The translations under genes were made by a program, and so were the position numbers. From positions 1,488,001-1,552,000 of the forward strand of contig NZ_WAHS01000001.1 in the NCBI RefSeq assembly GCF_015714715.1: DNA of 64,000 nt, given 5' to 3'. Shown here one piece after another: positions 61,416 through 64,000 of this stretch. Position 1 is the stretch's first letter. Every line of letters starts with the position of its first letter. The stretch comes from Aestuariivirga litoralis (lineage in GTDB: Bacteria > Pseudomonadota > Alphaproteobacteria > Rhizobiales > Aestuariivirgaceae). The notes beneath the pieces were generated by a model that was given only the letters and a program-made list of their open reading frames with translations, was not told the DNA's origin and made no database searches.

Positions 61416-62654
61416 TTAGAAGTGGCCGGCATCCATGATGGGCACTGATCCAGTGCCCGGCTTGCGGTTCCGCTCGGCCCATTCGGAGAAAACCAGCGCC
61501 AGCAGGCCAAAGCCCAAAAAGGCGTAGGCCAACGGAAACAGCGTGCCATCATAGGTACGGCCCGCCATGCCACCGAACACCAAGGCGATGAGTGACGACA
61601 GCGCGCCAGTGACGGCGGCTGCCATGCCCGCAATGTGGCCCATGGGTTCCATCGCCAGTGCATTGTAATTGCCGAACAGCAACCCGCTGCAGAAGAAGGA
61701 TACAAAGAACATCGGCCCGATCACCACGAGCGGCGGCTGCCCGGCGAAGATAAAGCACAGAGCCAACACCAGCGCCCAGGTGATGATGAAGCCGCGCAGG
61801 GCCCATTTCGAAATTTTGCGCATGCCGAGCCGCACTACATTGCGGCCATTGAAAATCATCGCAACCGCAATGGCCACCGCGAGGCCGCCAAACCACAGCG
61901 CAAAGCGCTCGCCCTGATGATATTGCTCTGCAAAGATCTGCTGCGATGTGCCCAGATAGCAAGTGAAGGCGCCGAAGATGGCGCCAACCGCCATGGTGTA
62001 GCCCAGCGAAACGGGGTTCTTCACTACTTCCAGTGCGCTGGCGACGAGCTCGCTGGCCTTGAAGGGATGGCGCTTTTCCAATGGCAGAGTTTCCTCCTGC
62101 CGCGTGCCCAACCAAATTCCTGCAATAATGGCGGCGACGACGAAACCACCGAAAATGAGCCGCCAGCTTCCGATAAACAGAACCACTTGCCCAATCGAGG
62201 GTGCAAGGATCGGCACCAGCATGAAGATCGACATGACGAAGGACATGATGCGCGCCATGGCAGCACCGCCGGCATTGTCACGCACCATGGCCATCGACAC
62301 GATGCGCGGGCCGGCAGCGCCAAAGCCCTGCAGCACGCGACCGATGATCAGCATGGGGAATGAGGTCGCAAAGAAACACAAAAGAGCACCTATGATATAG
62401 AGCGCCAGGCCTGCCACGATGGGTGATTTACGGCCGAGTGAATCCGAGATCGGCCCGAAAACCAGCGTGCCGAAAGTGAGCCCGGCGAAGAATCCAAGAA
62501 TGATGAACTGGCGGTCATTTTCATGCGCCGCATTCAGCTCATGCGCCATGATGCCAAGTGCTGGCAGCATCGTGTCAATCGACATGGCCACAAGTGCGGT
62601 GAGCAGCGCGACGAGTGCGATAAATTCAAATTCTGGCGTGTGATGTTGCGTCAT
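61416..62654 (-). CDS. Bcr/CflA-family MFS efflux transporter (DHA1)
   Basis: 412 residues with about 12 membrane segments. VAMSIDTMLPALGIMAHELN, GPISDSLGRKSPIVAG and ARIMSFVMSIFMLVPILAPS are the Bcr/CflA hallmarks (motif A loop and the P-rich helix 5). It likely exports drugs or small metabolites in exchange for protons. It lies upstream of sox operon 2 on the same strand and is divergent from the P450 gene, with 41 bases between starts. Confidence 0.9.
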   Translation of the reverse strand: MTQHHTPEFEFIALVALLTALVAMSIDTMLPALGIMAHELNAAHENDRQFIILGFFAGLTFGTLVFGPISDSLGRKSPIVAGLALYIIGALLCFFATSFPMLIIGRVLQGFGAAGPRIVSMAMVRDNAGGAAMARIMSFVMSIFMLVPILAPSIGQVVLFIGSWRLIFGGFVVAAIIAGIWLGTRQEETLPLEKRHPFKASELVASALEVVKNPVSLGYTMAVGAIFGAFTCYLGTSQQIFAEQYHQGERFALWFGGLAVAIAVAMIFNGRNVVRLGMRKISKWALRGFIITWALVLALCFIFAGQPPLVVIGPMFFVSFFCSGLLFGNYNALAMEPMGHIAGMAAAVTGALSSLIALVFGGMAGRTYDGTLFPLAYAFLGFGLLALVFSEWAERNRKPGTGSVPIMDAGHF

Positions 62655-62695
62655 TTGGGCTAATGATTTCCGGGAAAGAGGGCGTCTATTAGACC

Positions 62696-63907
62696 ATGAT
62701 GAAGATCGATTCCACCCATCGTTTGGTTGACCTCGACCCGCGTGACACGCAGTTCTACCAGAACCCCTACCCCACCTACCGGAGGCTGCATGCGGAGTGC
62801 CCCATCTTCAAATGGGAGCAATATGGGCATTGGTGTTTTTCCCGGCATGAGGATGTGAATAATCTGCTGCGTGACCGGCGTTTTGGACGGCAAATCCTGC
62901 ATATGGCCACGCGCGAGGAGTTGGGCTGGGCGGAACCACCTCAGCATATCAAGGTGTTCACTGATCATGAGCAGCATTCGCTGCTGGAGCTGGAGCCGCC
63001 GGTTCATACACGATTGCGTGGTTTGATTTCGCGGGCTTTTCTGTCGCGCCAGATCGAGCGCTTGCGGCCGGTGATCACTGATATGGCCAACACGCTGGTG
63101 GATGGTTTTGCTGATCAGCAAGAAGTGGATGTGTTGGCCGCGTTTGCCACGCCTGTTCCCGTGCTGGTGATTTGCGATCTGCTGGGTGCACCGCCTGAAA
63201 TGGCCGATCAATTCCTGGCGTGGAGCCATGATCATGTGGCCATGTATATGGCCAAGCGCGACCGGGCGATTGAAGACAGAGCCGTGGCCGCTGTCAGTGC
63301 CTTCTCTGATTACATGCGCCAGCTGATCGCGGCGCGGCGTAAAAATCTCGGATCGGATTTATTGTCGGAACTGATCCGCGCCGAAAGCGAGGGCCAGAAG
63401 CTGACCGAGGATGAGTTGGTGACCACGGCCATCCTGGTGCTCAACGCCGGCCACGAGGCCACGGTGCATTCGCTGGGCAATGGTTTGAAGGCGATGCTGG
63501 AGCGCGGCATTACCGGACCGGTCACGCCGGAGCTGGTGGACGAGATCCTGCGCTTTGATCCGCCGCTGCATATGTTCACCCGCTATGCGCTGGATGATAT
63601 TGAATATGAAGGCATCACGCTGAAGAAGGGCGAAACCGTGGGCCTGATGCTGGGCGCGGCCAATCATGATGCTGCAAAATTCAGCAACCCCGAACAATTC
63701 GACGTCACGCGCACGCCCAATGCCCATGTGGCTTTCGGTGCCGGCATTCATTTCTGCATTGGAGCGCCCTTGGCGCGACTGGAAATGCAGGTGGCGCTGG
63801 AGGTTTTATGCGCGCGCTTTCCCAAAATGTCGCTGGCGGAACAGCCACACTACAAGGATGTCTATCATTTTCACGGGCTGGAGGCCTTGCGCGTCAAATT
63901 GCGCTGA
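62696..63907 (+). CDS. Cytochrome P450, bacterial class I type
   Basis: 403 residues. The I-helix oxygen-activation motif is AGHEAT (about 251-256), the ExxR pair is Glu283 and Arg286 in EILRFDPP, and the heme-thiolate Cys354 is in FGAGIHFCIGAPLARLEMQ. Length is normal, and no ferredoxin or reductase gene is adjacent. The substrate is unknown. It is divergent from a Bcr/CflA transporter and followed by another plus-strand gene after 64 bases. Confidence 0.93.
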   Translation: MMKIDSTHRLVDLDPRDTQFYQNPYPTYRRLHAECPIFKWEQYGHWCFSRHEDVNNLLRDRRFGRQILHMATREELGWAEPPQHIKVFTDHEQHSLLELEPPVHTRLRGLISRAFLSRQIERLRPVITDMANTLVDGFADQQEVDVLAAFATPVPVLVICDLLGAPPEMADQFLAWSHDHVAMYMAKRDRAIEDRAVAAVSAFSDYMRQLIAARRKNLGSDLLSELIRAESEGQKLTEDELVTTAILVLNAGHEATVHSLGNGLKAMLERGITGPVTPELVDEILRFDPPLHMFTRYALDDIEYEGITLKKGETVGLMLGAANHDAAKFSNPEQFDVTRTPNAHVAFGAGIHFCIGAPLARLEMQVALEVLCARFPKMSLAEQPHYKDVYHFHGLEALRVKLR

Positions 63908-63971
63908 GGCTATTGTGTAACACGCCTGAAGGCATCATGGAGATGCCGAGCAAGAGCAATAGGAGCGGCAT

Positions 63972-64000
63972 ATGGCACGTCTGAACAAATTGATTTTCGC
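63972..64000 (+). CDS. Start of a gene cut by the right window edge
   Basis: An ATG at 63972 follows an AGGAGCGG ribosome site (63961) and opens MARLNKLIF before the window ends. Too little remains to assign a family. The strong Shine-Dalgarno and spacing after the P450 gene support a real start. Confidence 0.6.

Noticed and set aside
60090-61448. A 452-codon plus-strand frame opposite soxB copy 2
   Set aside because: The beta-subunit motifs on the minus strand are complete. The plus-strand translation is His/Gly/Arg-rich without a known fold.
63932-63948. GGCATC/GATGCC inverted repeat after the P450 gene as a terminator
   Set aside because: The stem is only 6 bp, no T tract follows, and a new gene with a strong ribosome site starts just downstream.
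1-64000. tRNA, rRNA or known riboswitch genes
   Set aside because: I looked for T-loop-like GGTTCGAATCC strings and folate- or SAM-type leaders near metF and the sox genes. Only chance matches inside coding regions appeared.

Overview
The window looks like chromosome of an alphaproteobacterium, most likely Hyphomicrobiales (Rhizobiales). I base this on moderately high GC by eye, a PleC/PdhS-type sensor kinase, a FeuP/FeuQ-like two-component pair with a PepSY protein beside it, a malic enzyme fused to a phosphotransacetylase-like domain, DUF1491, YcgN/UPF0260, paired DUF1214/DUF1254 genes and remains of a gene-transfer-agent (GTA) cluster. Genus and species cannot be read from the sequence. 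No rRNA, tRNA, CRISPR array or transposase was seen.

Layout. 0-6.2 kb: a hydroxypyruvate-isomerase-like gene cut by the window edge, a flavin reductase, aminopeptidase N and a PAS sensor histidine kinase. 6.2-12.7 kb: a minus-strand envelope-stress block (degP, response regulator, histidine kinase, ECF sigma factor, membrane anti-sigma candidate, periplasmic metal-sensor-like protein) and an orphan ccmE. Between degP and ccmE sits a small DUF559 endonuclease-like gene bracketed by palindromic repeats. 12.8-22.1 kb: a complete heterotetrameric sarcosine oxidase operon (soxBDAG), a DUF4242/winged-helix-TPR divergent pair, a MetF-like reductase and a GlxA/GbdR-type AraC regulator. 22.4-24.8 kb: the FeuPQ-like system and its PepSY protein. 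24.9-32.4 kb: a decayed GTA/prophage-like cluster with terminase genes, a portal stub, an N-terminally truncated gp15, DUF2793, tail-fibre-like genes, an M15 endolysin and a holin-like protein.

32.4-40.5 kb is an accessory zone. It holds a secreted RTX metalloprotease flanked by two 60-bp repeats that are also candidate promoters, a small YdcZ-type transporter, a LysR regulator, a DUF4386-like membrane protein, a secreted lyase-like protein and an unrecognised three-gene cassette for secreted or surface proteins. 40.6-46.6 kb: the NAD-dependent molybdenum formate dehydrogenase operon fdsGBA-fdhD-fdsD. 46.6-55.9 kb: YcgN, a DHA2 transporter with its LysR neighbour, a class A penicillin-binding protein, DUF1214/DUF1254, DUF1491 and MaeB. 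56-61.3 kb: a second soxBDAG operon on the minus strand with another DUF559 gene inserted between soxD and soxA. 61.4-64 kb: a Bcr/CflA transporter, a cytochrome P450 and the first codons of one more gene.

Metabolically, the two sarcosine oxidases, MetF, the glycine-betaine-type regulator and the formate dehydrogenase fit catabolism of N-methylated compounds. Methyl groups would become methylene-THF or formaldehyde, then formate and CO2 with NADH. The most unusual structure is the repeated association of DUF559 genes with palindromic repeats at disrupted loci (an orphaned ccmE and a split sox operon). Next come the internally deleted GTA cluster and the duplicated promoter-like repeats around the metalloprotease.
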